A stretch of DNA of 12,379 nt from DATFAS01 sp035254305. GTDB taxonomy: Bacteria; Bacillota; Bacilli; Aneurinibacillales; RAOX-1. Positions 1-5,329 of the stretch are shown here, piece after piece (position 1 is the stretch's first letter; each line of letters opens with the position of its first letter). The notes beneath the pieces are model-generated. The model had not been told where the DNA came from, did not search any database, and saw nothing but the letters and a program-made list of their open reading frames with translations. The translations under genes and the position numbers were made by a program. The DNA lies in assembly GCA_035254305.1 (NCBI GenBank), contig DATFAS010000228.1, forward strand, positions 1-12,379, read 5' to 3'.

Positions 1-3
1 AAA

Positions 4-50
4 GTACCCTATGGGTAGACTTTTTTATATGTGTCTACTCTATAGGGTAC
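4..50. repeat. Long imperfect inverted repeat at window edge, possible terminator of the M32 gene
   Basis: Arms at 4-20 and 33-50 pair over about 17 bp: nine perfect pairs (4-12 with 42-50), a G-T and a G-C pair, one bulged base at 39, and six perfect pairs (15-20 with 33-38), around a 12-nt loop. It starts 22 bp past the stop codon of the minus-strand carboxypeptidase gene. Read on the minus strand, the hairpin is followed by TTT and then the window ends, so a longer U tract may lie outside. The stem is long for an ordinary terminator; a small dispersed repeat is the alternative. Confidence 0.5.
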
Positions 51-72
51 ATTTTAAAAAGGGGGAGATTTT

Positions 73-1581
73 CTATAATCCATAAATATCTTTATATTTG
101 TTTTCTAAATAATGAATTAAGTAAGAAGGGTTAATCTCTTCACCAGTTACTCGACGAAGAATTTCGAGAGGTTCTTGAGACTTTCCATACTGATAGATTT
201 GCTCGGTTAACCAATTTTTAATGGGCTGTAGGTTACCCTGCTGAATGTATTGATCATATTCAGGCATCACAGAACGGAGTCGGTGGGTAAATTGCGCTGC
301 ATAAATATTACCTAGTGAATAAGAAGGGAAGTAGCCAAAGGATCCACCAGCCCAATGCACATCTTGTAAGACTCCATCGGCGTCATTGGTAGGAACTACG
401 CCAAGGTATTCCTTCATTTTTTCATTCCATATCTGAGGGAGATCAGCAACATTTAGTCCACCATCGAAAAGTCCTTTTTCGATTTCATATCGAATCATTA
501 TATGGAGGTTATAAGTAAGCTCATCGGCTTCAATTCTAATTAATGAGGGCTCGACACGATTAATTCCTCGATAGAAGGTCTCAAGAGAAACACCATTTAA
601 TTGATTTGGGAAAAACTGTGTAAGATTCGTAAAATATTTTTTCCAAAAGGGTTTACTACGGCCCACAATGTTCTCCCAAAAGCGAGATTGAGATTCATGA
701 ATTCCCATGGAGGAACCATCACATAAAGGTGTACCTATGTATTTGGGATCAATGTTTTGTTCGTAGAGTGCGTGGCCCCCTTCGTGAATGGTTCCAAAGA
801 TGGCTGTACGGAAATCATCTGGATTATATTTAGTGGTGATTCGCACATCTCTAGGATTAAGCCCTGTAGCAAAAGGATGTACACTTTCATCTAAACGACC
901 AGCCGCAAAGTCATATCCCATTTCTTTAAGAATCAATAAGCTAAATTCACGTTGATCATGTGGGGGAAATTCCTTGGTCAAAAAGGAAATATCCGGTTGA
1001 TGGTTAGATTCAGCTATGGAAGCTACCAATGGAACAGTAGATTGACGAAGCTTAACGAAAATTGGATCCAATTGCTCTACTGTGATTCCAGGTTCATACA
1101 TGTCCAATAAAGTATTATACTTCGATCCCTTATAGCCCCAATGTTGAATGAATTCTGTAGTTAGGGAAACGATTTTTTCTAAATAGGGTTGAAACATGGC
1201 AAAATCAGATTTTTCCTTAGCCTCTTCCCAGATCGTTTCTGCTTTAGAGGTTGTGATGACGTATTCCTTATATAAGGGAGCAGGGATCTTTTTGCTTCGT
1301 TCAAATTCCTTTTTACATTCTTTAATGGTCCCCTGAACAATAGGATCTAGAGGAGTTTCTGATGTCGCAAGGATGGATAAAAACTCTTCCATTTCCTTAG
1401 AAGTACTCATTCTAAATACTTCCTCTGAAAGGGTACCGATTACCTCAGAACGCTGTTCCATTCCTTTTCTTGGTGCGCCAGTTCTGAGGTCCCAAGCAAG
1501 TGTAGCGATCGCTTCATTATAATTTTGCATTTTGCTGACATATTGCATAAATTTTTGGGTTGTTGATTCCAAATTATTCAT
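73..1581 (-). CDS. M32 family metallocarboxypeptidase (thermostable carboxypeptidase 1 / YpwA-like)
   Basis: Cytosolic zinc carboxypeptidase that removes C-terminal residues from peptides. From the chosen ATG it is 502 aa, the normal family length. All the M32 signature motifs are visible: HPF followed by DVRIT, the zinc site HEGGH at 266-270, HESQ at 295-298 supplying the third zinc ligand (Glu296), IRIEADE, and GVLQDVHW near the C-terminus. The reading frame extends 17 codons upstream to a TTG at 1632 that abuts the stop of the upstream gene. I chose the ATG at 1581 because the resulting N-terminus matches the YpwA-type start in length. Its AAGGAG lies directly against the ATG, which is unusually close, so the ATG at 1605 remains possible. 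It is second in a probable operon, 51 bp after the ThDP enzyme. The family call is firm; the physiological substrates are unknown. Confidence 0.95.
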   Translation of the reverse strand: MNNLESTTQKFMQYVSKMQNYNEAIATLAWDLRTGAPRKGMEQRSEVIGTLSEEVFRMSTSKEMEEFLSILATSETPLDPIVQGTIKECKKEFERSKKIPAPLYKEYVITTSKAETIWEEAKEKSDFAMFQPYLEKIVSLTTEFIQHWGYKGSKYNTLLDMYEPGITVEQLDPIFVKLRQSTVPLVASIAESNHQPDISFLTKEFPPHDQREFSLLILKEMGYDFAAGRLDESVHPFATGLNPRDVRITTKYNPDDFRTAIFGTIHEGGHALYEQNIDPKYIGTPLCDGSSMGIHESQSRFWENIVGRSKPFWKKYFTNLTQFFPNQLNGVSLETFYRGINRVEPSLIRIEADELTYNLHIMIRYEIEKGLFDGGLNVADLPQIWNEKMKEYLGVVPTNDADGVLQDVHWAGGSFGYFPSYSLGNIYAAQFTHRLRSVMPEYDQYIQQGNLQPIKNWLTEQIYQYGKSQEPLEILRRVTGEEINPSYLIHYLENKYKDIYGL

Positions 1582-1632
1582 CTCCTTGTGTTTTCTTTCC
1601 TTCATCTTACTGAATGAATGAAGGGTAAGCAA

Positions 1633-3270
1633 TTATTTAGAAAAAGAGGAAACAGCCTTCACCTTAGAAAGTGATGTTGCTTGTGTTGAACTAATGATCT
1701 CAAGAAGAACAGGTCCCTTCGTCTGTAGCATATTCCTAATTCCATCTCGAAGATTCTGTGGATGTTCTATACGAATCCCCCTGATTCCATAAGCTTCTGC
1801 AAGAGATGCAAAATTAGGGTTAACTAGCTCTACACCATAAGGTTTTAATCCCATATATTGCATTTTATTCTTCTCCATGGCTAAACAATGATTATTAAAT
1901 ATAACTATTTTAATTGGGAGATGTAGCATCATTAGAGTGGATAATTCCCCAAGATTCATAGTAAACCCGCCATCTCCTGCTAAAACAATGATTTCTTTAT
2001 CGGGAAAAATAAGACCAGCACAAATTCCTGCCGGAAGTGCATAGCCAAGTGTCCGCCAAGTACCTGAGAAGAGAACTTTTTGTCCCTTCGTTGTGAATGA
2101 ACGGTTAAACCATACGGTATGGTCTCCTGTATCTAAAGTAATCACCGCAGTAGAGGGGATCTCTTCAGACAAGATTTTCATGATAAAGGCTGGATCAATA
2201 GGTTCGCTAAGTATAGAAGCTTCTTCATTCACTGAATGCTGCCATTGATTATGGACAAGATGAACTCGATTTTTCCATTCTGGCTTTGCTGTTGCAGTGA
2301 TTCTTTCGTAGAGAGGGCCTAAGATCTTTTTGGCATCACCAATAAGAGCCGTATGAAGATTTTTGTCAAACTGGAGATGGTCCAGTTCCCTTTCGATTTG
2401 AACGAAAGGGATATTAGGAGATAGAAAGGTCTTTGGATACCACATGGCACCTATGATCAACAAACCATCACATTCCTGCATAATTTCAGCAGCTTCTTGA
2501 CTTCCACCTTCCCCAATTCCACCAAGCATGTATTCATTATTCTCAGGTATAAGTCCTTTAGCTCCTAAACTTAAAATAATTCCAGCATCCAGCTTATGAG
2601 CTAGAGATACTATTTCATCATGACAGCCAAGCGCCCCGTGGCCTGCAAGGATTATTGGCTTTTTACACTTACTAAGGAAATGGGCAGCAACGAGGACATT
2701 GCCTAAATCACTAGGCAGTTGTTTATAAAGATAAGGATTGGGAGGGATAAGCTCCCCGGAGTAAGGCTGTAAAAACAAATCCTTCGGTACGGAAAGATGT
2801 GCTACGGCTTTTTGCTTAATAGCTGTTTGAACGGCACGTTGAAGAAGTGGGACTAAAGCGGTGGGTGAGGATAGTTGTGCTGAATAGGCGGCAAGTGGTT
2901 CAATCAACCGTTGTTGATCGATATATTGCTTGCTTGAAGTACCAATCTTGGTGGTTGGTACCTGACCAGTTATAGCTAGAACCGGTACTTGGTCAGCATA
3001 GGCGTCCCCGAGTCCATTTAGTAAATTAGCCATTCCAGGGCCACTTGTTGCAACGCATACCCCTAGTTTGCCAGTTAACTTTGCATAGGTGGAAGCCATA
3101 AATCCTGCGGCTGACTCATGACGAGTCAGTATAAATTTAATTTGGCTCTGTGTGGATAATTCACCTAATAAGCCCACAATGGAATCACCTGTAACACCAA
3201 AGATATACTCTACTTCAAAATGATTAAGCTGCTCAAGGATCGCGCGGGCAACTGTATACTTTATCGTCAT
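1633..3270 (-). CDS. Thiamine-diphosphate enzyme, pyruvate oxidase / acetolactate synthase superfamily
   Basis: A complete 545-aa ThDP-dependent enzyme. Visible are the N-terminal pyrimidine-binding domain with catalytic Glu52 in a RHE motif, a central domain from about 190 to 325, and the C-terminal diphosphate-binding domain with the GDG...NN motif spanning 432-460. The motif TLDTGDHTVWFNR at 378-390 is typical of the family. After the NN pair the sequence runs AMEKNKMQY rather than the MVxQWQ of biosynthetic acetolactate synthases, and no ilvN/ilvH small subunit lies downstream. A pyruvate oxidase-like (YdaP-type) activity on a 2-oxo acid is therefore more likely than branched-chain amino acid synthesis. 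The exact substrate cannot be read from sequence. The ATG has AAAGGAG about 6 nt upstream. It leads a probable two-gene unit with the M32 peptidase and sits behind a promoter and an internal terminator (3390-3510). Confidence 0.88.
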   Translation of the reverse strand: MTIKYTVARAILEQLNHFEVEYIFGVTGDSIVGLLGELSTQSQIKFILTRHESAAGFMASTYAKLTGKLGVCVATSGPGMANLLNGLGDAYADQVPVLAITGQVPTTKIGTSSKQYIDQQRLIEPLAAYSAQLSSPTALVPLLQRAVQTAIKQKAVAHLSVPKDLFLQPYSGELIPPNPYLYKQLPSDLGNVLVAAHFLSKCKKPIILAGHGALGCHDEIVSLAHKLDAGIILSLGAKGLIPENNEYMLGGIGEGGSQEAAEIMQECDGLLIIGAMWYPKTFLSPNIPFVQIERELDHLQFDKNLHTALIGDAKKILGPLYERITATAKPEWKNRVHLVHNQWQHSVNEEASILSEPIDPAFIMKILSEEIPSTAVITLDTGDHTVWFNRSFTTKGQKVLFSGTWRTLGYALPAGICAGLIFPDKEIIVLAGDGGFTMNLGELSTLMMLHLPIKIVIFNNHCLAMEKNKMQYMGLKPYGVELVNPNFASLAEAYGIRGIRIEHPQNLRDGIRNMLQTKGPVLLEIISSTQATSLSKVKAVSSFSK

Positions 3271-3389
3271 AAAAATCTCCTTTTTCCTAGTATATTGCTG
3301 TTAGTATTTACGAAAAAGGATATTCAGATGAGATGGATGCTTGTTTGATGTAACACCTTTGCTCATATTTCCAAAGGTTAAAATAGGGT

Positions 3390-3420
3390 AAAAAAAAGCC
3401 ACCAAACTTAGGTTGGCGGC
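3390..3420 (-). terminator. Rho-independent terminator inside the leader of the ThDP-enzyme gene (probable attenuator)
   Basis: On the minus strand GCCGCCAA (3420-3413) pairs with TTGGTGGC (3405-3398) as an 8-bp stem with one G-U pair and a 7-nt loop, followed at once by eight T residues (3397-3390). It lies about 60 nt downstream of the -10 element of a good promoter and 120 nt before the ThDP-enzyme start codon, in the same orientation as that gene. It should stop most transcripts unless an alternative fold prevents it. The plus strand lacks a T tract, so it does not serve the GIY-YIG gene. Confidence 0.8.
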
Positions 3421-3446
3421 CAAAGATAGGAGTGGAGAGAAACCAT
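3408..3446 (-). other. Possible 12-codon leader peptide ending in the terminator loop
   Basis: On the minus strand an ATG at 3446 opens MVSLHSYLWPPT and stops with TAA in the loop of the terminator hairpin. The position resembles leader peptides that couple ribosome progress to termination. Against it, there is no convincing ribosome binding site upstream and no run of one regulatory codon; only one Val and two Leu codons occur. It is recorded as a possibility, not as a gene. Confidence 0.2.
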
Positions 3447-3481
3447 AACTTACAATAACTGCTAGTTAAGGTGTTAGAATA

Positions 3482-3510
3482 ATTATAAACTATTTAGAAA
3501 GCGGTTTCAA
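3482..3510 (-). promoter_or_regulatory. Sigma-A promoter for the ThDP-enzyme/M32 operon
   Basis: On the minus strand TTGAAA (3510-3505) and a perfect TATAAT (3487-3482) are separated by 17 bp. Transcription would start near 3475 and give a leader of about 85 nt to the internal terminator and about 205 nt to the ThDP-enzyme start codon. No comparably good promoter lies between the terminator and the gene. Confidence 0.8.
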
Positions 3511-3529
3511 TAAAGATTTTTTGTATTCT

Positions 3530-3538
3530 TTTGTCGAA
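3530..3538 (+). promoter_or_regulatory. Spo0A box-like site (TTTGTCGAA)
   Basis: This is an exact match to TTTGTCGAA, whose core TGTCGAA is the classical 0A box. It lies between the divergent promoters of the ThDP-enzyme operon (about 59 bp upstream of its predicted start) and the GIY-YIG gene (about 41 bp upstream of its predicted start). Such a short match can occur by chance, but two further copies or near-copies in this window are also intergenic. Confidence 0.4.
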
Positions 3539-3541
3539 TCA

Positions 3542-3568
3542 TTTAAAAGATGGTATTTTGTTTATAAT
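3542..3568 (+). promoter_or_regulatory. Probable promoter of the GIY-YIG gene
   Basis: A perfect TATAAT at 3563-3568 is preceded by a weak -35, TTTAAA at 3542-3547, with a 15-bp spacer. The predicted start near 3575 lies downstream of the first in-frame ATGs, which argues that translation begins later, at the TTG at 3596. Confidence 0.5.
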
Positions 3569-3579
3569 GAAATGAGAAA

Positions 3580-3585
3580 AAGGAG
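3580..3585 (+). promoter_or_regulatory. Ribosome binding site that sets the GIY-YIG start
   Basis: AAGGAG stands 10 nt before an in-frame TTG at 3596 (7 nt before an ATT). No ATG stands at a proper distance from it except the internal ATG at 3611, which would remove the conserved first strand of the domain. Confidence 0.6.
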
Positions 3586-3595
3586 CCATAAAATT

Positions 3596-3859
3596 TTGTA
3601 CTTTGTTTATATGCTTCGCTGTAGAGACCATTCCATCTATACAGGAATTACAAATAATCTTGATCGACGTATCTACGAACACAATCAGGGAAAGGCATCT
3701 AAGTATACTCGTGTACGGTTACCTGTTCAGCTTGTCTATGTTGAACCAATAGGAACCAAATCTGATGCACTAAAAAGAGAAATTGAACTTAAGAAGTTAA
3801 AGAAGAAGCAAAAAGAACAAAAGGTATTAGATTACAGTGAAATGGGGAAGCCGAAGTAA
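3596..3859 (+). CDS. GIY-YIG nuclease superfamily protein, UPF0213/YazA-like
   Basis: A small GIY-YIG fold protein, 87 aa from the chosen TTG. The domain is complete: YFVYML at the N-terminus, the variant IYTGIT in place of GIY-YIG, the conserved Arg in NLDRRIYEHN, GKASKYT, and Glu in the helix SDALKREIELKKL, ending in a Lys-rich tail. YazA-type proteins are single-domain and often described as DNA repair or recombination nucleases of the UvrC/SLX1 superfamily, but their role is not established. The frame is open back to 3521. The promoter position, the AAGGAG at 3580-3585 and homologue length favour the TTG. It converges on the 112-aa gene, and a hairpin at 3842-3872 overlaps its 3' end. Confidence 0.88.
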   Translation: MYFVYMLRCRDHSIYTGITNNLDRRIYEHNQGKASKYTRVRLPVQLVYVEPIGTKSDALKREIELKKLKKKQKEQKVLDYSEMGKPK

Positions 3860-3872
3860 AAGGCATCCCCAT
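3842..3872. terminator. Hairpin between convergent genes, possible weak bidirectional terminator
   Basis: ATGGGGA (3842-3848) pairs with TCCCCAT (3866-3872), and GCC with GGC continues the stem past one mismatch. It overlaps the last codons of the GIY-YIG gene and sits 14 bp past the stop of the convergent 112-aa gene. Neither strand has a strong T tract, so termination would be inefficient or factor-assisted. Confidence 0.4.
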
Positions 3873-3886
3873 AATAAACCTCAATA

Positions 3887-4225
3887 TTAATGAGTTGTCT
3901 GGGTCTGAATGGTATAGACAGCTCTTTGTGTTTCGATTTGCATCCGATTTCCTTTGTCCTGGGTAATCCATGTACCAAGCAGGGGAATTTCATAAACATT
4001 CTGTGGAAGCTCACCCCCATTCACGAAACTACCCTGTCCATGAAGTAATAAGGCTTGTGCAGCAACATATCCATCCGGATCTACTCTTTCCGCACCCTTA
4101 AGTGTTATACCTTGGATATTCATTTGTACTTGATCTAGATCTCCATTCTCTTCTTTACTAACTAAAAAAGTAGGGCAATGTTTTGAATGAATCCAGCTTT
4201 CTACTTGATCAATAGGGATTTGCAT
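3887..4225 (-). CDS. Conserved-looking hypothetical protein, 112 aa
   Basis: I do not recognise the family. The reading frame has a textbook ribosome binding site (AGGAGG about 8 nt before the ATG). The protein is soluble, has no signal peptide or membrane segment, and contains one Cys (Cys17). An N-terminal helix-like stretch (MQIPIDQVESWIHSK) is followed by an alternating hydrophobic/polar pattern suggesting beta strands (QVQMNIQGITLKG, VAAQALLLHGQG, NRMQIETQRAVYTI), so a small beta-rich domain is likely. It lies downstream of the 65-aa gene on the same strand but is separated from it by a terminator at 4307-4328, so it probably has its own promoter. The frame and translation signal support a real gene; the function is unknown. 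Confidence 0.72.
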   Translation of the reverse strand: MQIPIDQVESWIHSKHCPTFLVSKEENGDLDQVQMNIQGITLKGAERVDPDGYVAAQALLLHGQGSFVNGGELPQNVYEIPLLGTWITQDKGNRMQIETQRAVYTIQTQTTH

Positions 4226-4306
4226 AGGGATTCCCTCCTAAGTTAAGTATGGCGATGATTAACCGTACTTTTCCCTAACAAATCCAATAATATGAAAAGC
4301 AAATAA

Positions 4307-4328
4307 AAACTCCCATCATAGGGAGTTT
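4307..4328 (-). terminator. Rho-independent terminator of the 65-aa gene
   Basis: A perfect 8-bp stem, AAACTCCC with GGGAGTTT around a 6-nt loop, begins 17 bp past the stop of the 65-aa gene. On the minus strand it runs into TTTTTATTT. The plus-strand side has only TTT, so it acts mainly on minus-strand transcripts. Confidence 0.82.
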
Positions 4329-4345
4329 GATTGTGATCTAAATCA

Positions 4346-4543
4346 TTAGTGTGGGAAATCAATTTTCTCAATATCCTCATAAGGGATGACTTCAAAGCGA
4401 TATTCTCCCCCGTGAACAAGCAAAACAACCTGTGTTGCAGATGTATTATAAAGATCACCAGTGATGGTTTTATCTTTTAACTGAATGGTGATGGTGGGAT
4501 GATTTTTTACATGGGGGTCCAAAAGCGTCTTATAGGCAAGCAT
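4346..4543 (-). CDS. Small protein with Sm/Hfq-like (SH3-like barrel) sequence layout, 65 aa
   Basis: A 65-aa protein with AAGGGAG about 7 nt before its ATG, its own promoter (4578-4606) and its own terminator, so it is very probably expressed. From residue 17 the pattern is TITIQLKDKTITGDLYN, then QVVLLVHGGEYRFEVI, then PYEDIEKIDF. This strand-Gly-strand-strand order ending in a P/Y-x-x-I-x-x-I segment resembles Sm1/Sm2 motifs of LSm/Hfq proteins and of the small DUF2642-like Bacillus spore proteins. It lacks the YKHA motif of true Hfq. The fold is inferred from pattern only; an RNA-binding or assembly role is possible but unproven. It lies between a gamma-carbonic anhydrase-like gene and the 112-aa unknown. 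Confidence 0.72.
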   Translation of the reverse strand: MLAYKTLLDPHVKNHPTITIQLKDKTITGDLYNTSATQVVLLVHGGEYRFEVIPYEDIEKIDFPH

Positions 4544-4573
4544 TTCGCATCTCCCTTAATTCTTATGATAATG

Positions 4574-4595
4574 AATTATTCTATAACGAATAATT
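4574..4595. repeat. Perfect dyad over the -10 region, candidate operator
   Basis: AATTATTC (4574-4581) and GAATAATT (4588-4595) form an 8-bp perfect inverted repeat around a 6-bp centre that contains part of the -10 element. It fits a repressor site. It is AT-rich and loosely recalls Fur/PerR-type boxes, without a full match to either. Confidence 0.4.
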
Positions 4596-4606
4596 ATTAA
4601 AGTAAA
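4578..4606 (-). promoter_or_regulatory. Promoter of the 65-aa gene
   Basis: On the minus strand TTTACT (4606-4601) and TAGAAT (4583-4578) are 17 bp apart. Transcription would start about 28 bp before the start codon, leaving room for the AAGGGAG site. Confidence 0.6.
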
Positions 4607-4639
4607 TAGTTTTTTATGCAAAAGATTAAGGGAAAAAGG

Positions 4640-5167
4640 CTAACGAATTTCACCATTATCGAGTCGCTTATAATATTGACCCTTCTCTACATAAGAATGA
4701 CGAATCCTTTCCATCTCTGCGTAGTCACTATCTGAAAGCTCACGGATCACCTTCGCTGGGGATCCGACAGCGAGTGAACGAGGAGGGATTTTCTTCCCCG
4801 GAGGAACAAGTGCACCTGCACCAATAATACATTGTTCTCCCACTTCAGCACCATCAAGGATAATAGAACCCATTCCGATCATTGCTCCTTTGCGAATGAT
4901 ACAGCTATGAAGGAGAGCATTATGTCCTACTGTCACATCGTCTTCTATTATTAATGGGTTGTTAGGACTTTGATGAAGTGTAGAATTATCTTGTATACTC
5001 ACTCTTTCGCCTATTTGTGTAGGTGCAATATCTCCACGAATCACAGTGTTGTACCAAATGCTTGATTCCTTCCCAATTTCGACATCTCCACTAACAACAC
5101 TTCCTTTAGCTAAGAAAACAGTCTCGTGAATTTTGGGGTATTTACCCATATAAGGGTGAATGGTCAT
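4640..5167 (-). CDS. Gamma-carbonic anhydrase family protein (left-handed beta-helix, YtoA/PaaY-like)
   Basis: A 175-aa hexapeptide-repeat protein. Repeats of the [LIV]-G-x4 type run from about residue 17 to 140 and predict a left-handed beta-helix that trimerises. The zinc ligands of gamma-class carbonic anhydrases are conserved as His65, His82 and His87, and Arg44 in the RGD motif matches the structural Arg of Cam. It lacks the acidic loop of the archaeal enzyme, as is usual for bacterial YrdA/PaaY/YtoA proteins, whose CO2 hydration activity is often weak or unproven. AGGAGG stands 7 nt before the ATG. It is divergent from the amidase gene across 162 bp. The fold and metal site are firm; the enzymatic role is inferred. 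Confidence 0.92.
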   Translation of the reverse strand: MTIHPYMGKYPKIHETVFLAKGSVVSGDVEIGKESSIWYNTVIRGDIAPTQIGERVSIQDNSTLHQSPNNPLIIEDDVTVGHNALLHSCIIRKGAMIGMGSIILDGAEVGEQCIIGAGALVPPGKKIPPRSLAVGSPAKVIRELSDSDYAEMERIRHSYVEKGQYYKRLDNGEIR

Positions 5168-5260
5168 TCTTTTTCCTCCTCATCTAATATAATGAAAAAT
5201 TTTACCATAAACCTTCTCAAAAAACTTGATTTATTAAGCAAAACCTTCTTGTCCTTCATG

Positions 5261-5276
5261 CGTATAATTATATGCG
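5261..5276. promoter_or_regulatory. Near-palindromic divergent -10 region
   Basis: CGTATAATTATATGCG carries TATAAT on both strands (5263-5268 plus, 5272-5267 minus), overlapping by two bases inside an imperfect palindrome. The plus-strand copy could serve the amidase gene at 5330 with a leader of about 55 nt, though no good -35 precedes it. Confidence 0.35.
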
Positions 5277-5297
5277 TGGTTCGACAAATCCTGTCAA
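5267..5297 (-). promoter_or_regulatory. Possible promoter for the carbonic anhydrase-like gene
   Basis: On the minus strand a perfect TTGACA (5297-5292) precedes a perfect TATAAT (5272-5267), but the 19-bp spacer is longer than optimal. The leader would be about 95 nt. A Spo0A-like box lies in the spacer, where a bound protein would block polymerase. Confidence 0.4.
5280..5288 (-). promoter_or_regulatory. Spo0A box-like site (TTTGTCGAA) between divergent genes
   Basis: This is an exact TTTGTCGAA on the minus strand, placed between the -35 and -10 of the carbonic anhydrase promoter and just downstream of the predicted amidase start site. The position would suit repression in either direction. 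The assignment rests on the 9-mer alone. Confidence 0.4.
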
Positions 5298-5329
5298 ACG
5301 TTTTTATTTCTTAGAAAGGAGCAAGTAGA

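Larger units (their letters stand above)
3351..3476 (-). ncRNA. Structured 5' leader with long-range complementarity (candidate cis-regulatory RNA)
   Basis: The predicted leader begins near 3475. Its first bases (TAACACCTT at 3476-3468) are perfectly complementary to AAGGTGTTA at 3359-3351, downstream of the terminator, giving a possible 9-bp stem enclosing the terminator. A small hairpin, TAACT-AGC-AGTTA, lies at about 3468-3456. I do not recognise a T-box, TPP, preQ1 or other known riboswitch consensus. It may be a cis-acting leader or a short free RNA of about 85 nt ended by the terminator. Confidence 0.35.

Noticed and set aside
1633..3270. Biosynthetic acetolactate synthase (IlvB) assignment
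   Set aside because: The MVxQWQ segment typical of those enzymes is missing and no regulatory-subunit gene is adjacent.
3390..3511. T-box leader for the ThDP-enzyme gene
   Set aside because: The leader before the terminator is only about 60-85 nt and lacks the conserved T-box AGGGTGG...ACC sequence and specifier-loop architecture.
3789..4020. Two minus-strand reading frames of about 60 codons over the 3' end of the GIY-YIG gene and the 112-aa gene
   Set aside because: They overlap better-supported genes, lack ribosome sites, and have compositions typical of out-of-frame translation.
4243..4458. 71-codon minus-strand frame overlapping the 65-aa gene and its terminator
   Set aside because: It runs through a clear terminator and overlaps a gene with better signals.
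5126..5314. 62-codon plus-strand frame in the divergent promoter region
   Set aside because: It overlaps the start of the carbonic anhydrase-like gene and both promoters, and has no ribosome site.
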